Positions 62,758-64,000 of a DNA stretch of 64,000 bases are shown in pieces (the first letter of the stretch is position 1; each line of letters opens with the position of its first letter). The DNA comes from Ptiloglossa arizonensis. Its lineage: Eukaryota; Arthropoda; Insecta; Hymenoptera; Colletidae. The stretch covers positions 124,001-188,000 of the forward strand of contig NW_027479054.1 of assembly GCF_051014685.1 (NCBI RefSeq), given 5' to 3'. The notes below the pieces were generated by a model. The model made no database searches. It saw nothing but the letters and a program-made list of their open reading frames with translations, and had not been told where the DNA came from. A program made the position numbers and the translations under genes.

Positions 62758-64000
62758 GGCCATTCTGGTTAAGCGTTTGGAGCCGCAGAATTGCGAAAAA
62801 TTTTTTGCCTTCTCAACCATTTCTTGGCTTCAAACTCCCATATCTCGCGAACGGATTGACCTAACCCAAAAATTCCTATTGCATCTGAAAGTAGAAACTC
62901 GTCCGATTGTAGCGGCATGTGTATTTTTTCCCTACGCCATTCTGGTTAAGCGTTTGGAGCAGCAGAATTGCGAAAAGTTTGATGTCTTCTCAACCATTTC
63001 TTAGCTTCAAACTCCCATATCTCGCGAAAGGATTGACCTAACCCAAAAATTCCTATTGCATCTGAAAGTAGAAACTCGCCCGATTACAACGGTATGTGTA
63101 TTTTTTCCCTAGGCCATTCTGGTTAAGCCTTTCGAGCAGCAGAAATGCGAAAAGTTTTTTGCCTTCTCAACCATTTCTTGGCTTCAAACTCCCATATCTC
63201 GCGAACGGATTGACCTAACCCAAAAATACCCGTTGCGTCTGAAAGTAGAAACTCGCCCGATTACAACGGTATGTGTATTTTTTCCCTAGCCCATTCTGGT
63301 CAAGCGTTTGGAGCAGCAGAATTGCGAAAAATTTGTTGTCTTCTCAACCATTTCTTAGCTCCAAACTCCCATATCTCGCGAACGGATCGAACAAACCCAA
63401 AAATTCCTATTGCATCTGAAAGTAGAAACTCGCCCGATTACAGCGGTATGTGTATTTTTTCCCTAGGCCATTCTGGTTAAGCGTTTGGAGCAGCAGAATT
63501 GCGAAAAATTTTTTGCCTTCTCAACCATTTCTTGGCTTCAAACTCCCATATCTCGCGAACGGATTGACCTAACCCAAAAATTCCTATTTCATCTGAAAGT
63601 AGAAACTCGCTCGATTACAACGGTATGTTTATTTTTTCCCTAGGCCATTCTGGTTAAGCGTTTGGAGCAGCAGAAGTGCGAAAAATTTGTTGTCTTCACA
63701 ACCATTTCTTAGCTTCAAACTTCCATATCTCGCGAACGGATTGACCTAACCCAAAAATTCCTATTGCATCTGAAAGTAGAAACTCGCCCGCTAACAACGG
63801 TATGTGTATTTTTTCCATAGGCCATTCTGGTTAAGCCTTTCGAGCAGCAGAAATGCGAAAAATTTTTTGCCTTCTCAACCATTTCTTGGCTTCAAACTCC
63901 CATATTTCGCGAACGGGTTGACCTAACCCAAAAATTCCTATTGCATCTGAAAGTAGAAACTCGCCCGATTACAACGGTATGTGTATTGTTTCCCTAGGCC
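62147..64000 (+). repeat. Long-range duplicated block, distal copy
   Basis: This matches 45,511-47,541 and runs off the window end. Around 63.65 kb one monomer present in the proximal copy (the CCCACATCTCGCGAACTG one at 47.09 kb) is missing, which shifts the lag by exactly 177 bp. Private changes here include GGATCGAAC near 63,388, GATTGTAGCGG near 62,910, TTACAGCGG near 63,440 and CCCGCTAACAACGG near 63,790. It overlaps the last part of the 2,831-bp repeat, whose end must have been the donor or recipient junction. Confidence 0.83.

Larger units (their letters stand above)
1..64000 (+). repeat. 177-bp satellite DNA array, whole window
   Basis: Every stretch of the window is a copy of the same 177-bp monomer, always in the same orientation. 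The landmark run CAAACTCCCATATCTCGCGA recurs (with substitutions) at 8, 185, 362 and so on to the end. Taking monomer position 1 as the first base, the window ends at monomer position 115. That gives 361 full copies plus 115 bp, with a net shortening of 12 bp. Monomers differ by substitutions; the only length changes I found are single-base deletions. No unique sequence, inversion or mobile element interrupts it. Arrays of this kind form centromeric or pericentromeric heterochromatin in many eukaryotes. That location is inferred here, and the species is not identifiable to me. Strand is nominal. Confidence 0.98.

Noticed and set aside
63271..63480. ATG-initiated ORF of 69 codons in another frame
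   Set aside because: It opens only because GGTTAAG became GGTCAAG and GATTGAAC became GATCGAAC in these monomers, removing two stops. It has no coding signature and nearby copies are closed.
1..64000. CRISPR array
   Set aside because: The whole 177-bp period is repeated with no short conserved repeat separated by unique spacers, and no cas genes are present.
1..64000. Tandem-repeat protein gene such as a TAL effector or ankyrin-like array
   Set aside because: No frame stays open for more than about three monomers, and stops and one-base deletions occur repeatedly. Variation falls without regard to codon position as far as I can see.
1..64000. Transposable element or rDNA spacer
   Set aside because: I looked for terminal inverted repeats, LTR ends, poly-A tails, target-site duplications and rRNA-like stretches. 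None interrupts the monomer phase.

Overview
The window is one uninterrupted tandem satellite DNA array. All 64,000 bases are head-to-tail copies, in a single orientation, of a 177-bp monomer: 361 full-length copies plus a final partial copy of 115 bp. The phase is kept almost perfectly. From the first base to the last, the array is only 12 bp shorter than exact multiples of 177, and I can place each of the 12 as a single-base deletion. I see no gene, RNA gene, transposon, CRISPR array or unique-sequence gap.

Such an array indicates eukaryotic heterochromatin, most likely centromeric or pericentromeric; 177 bp is close to a nucleosome plus linker. I do not recognise the monomer and cannot name the species or kingdom. 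The consensus monomer is about 42% GC (A48 T55 G31 C43) and is not depleted in CpG (8 seen, about 7.5 expected). That is unusual for old satellite DNA in a heavily CpG-methylated genome. It hints at an organism with little CpG methylation, or at very recent homogenisation.

The structure lies in how monomer variants are arranged. There is no single higher-order repeat. The window is a mosaic of local higher-order duplications with different periods: 885 bp (5 monomers) at 0.6-2.4 kb; 531 bp (3) at 3.0-4.1 kb; 2,300 bp (13) at 4.7-9.3 kb; a family of 1.3-1.75 kb modules at lags of 4,599, 2,300 and 2,831 bp at 14-25 kb; a 4,071-bp lag (23) at 26-31 kb; 531 and 885 bp at 36-38.6 kb; a 708-bp lag (4) and single-monomer duplications at 41-43 kb; lags of 3,894 (22) and 3,009 bp (17) at 47-54 kb; and lags of 2,654/2,831 bp (15/16) in three copies at 55-63 kb. 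The last 1.85 kb repeats a block found 16.6 kb upstream, minus one monomer. Paired blocks look about 99-100% identical by eye, while neighbouring monomers differ at several to many positions. This is the pattern expected from repeated unequal exchange or replication-slippage duplication.

Because 177 = 3 x 59, one forward frame stays in phase through successive monomers and gives ORF-like stretches up to 170 codons. They start at TTG rather than ATG, end at stops inside the repeat, and are explained by monomer periodicity, so none is annotated as a gene. Identities and boundaries were read by eye; block edges are uncertain by tens of bases where flanking monomers are similar.
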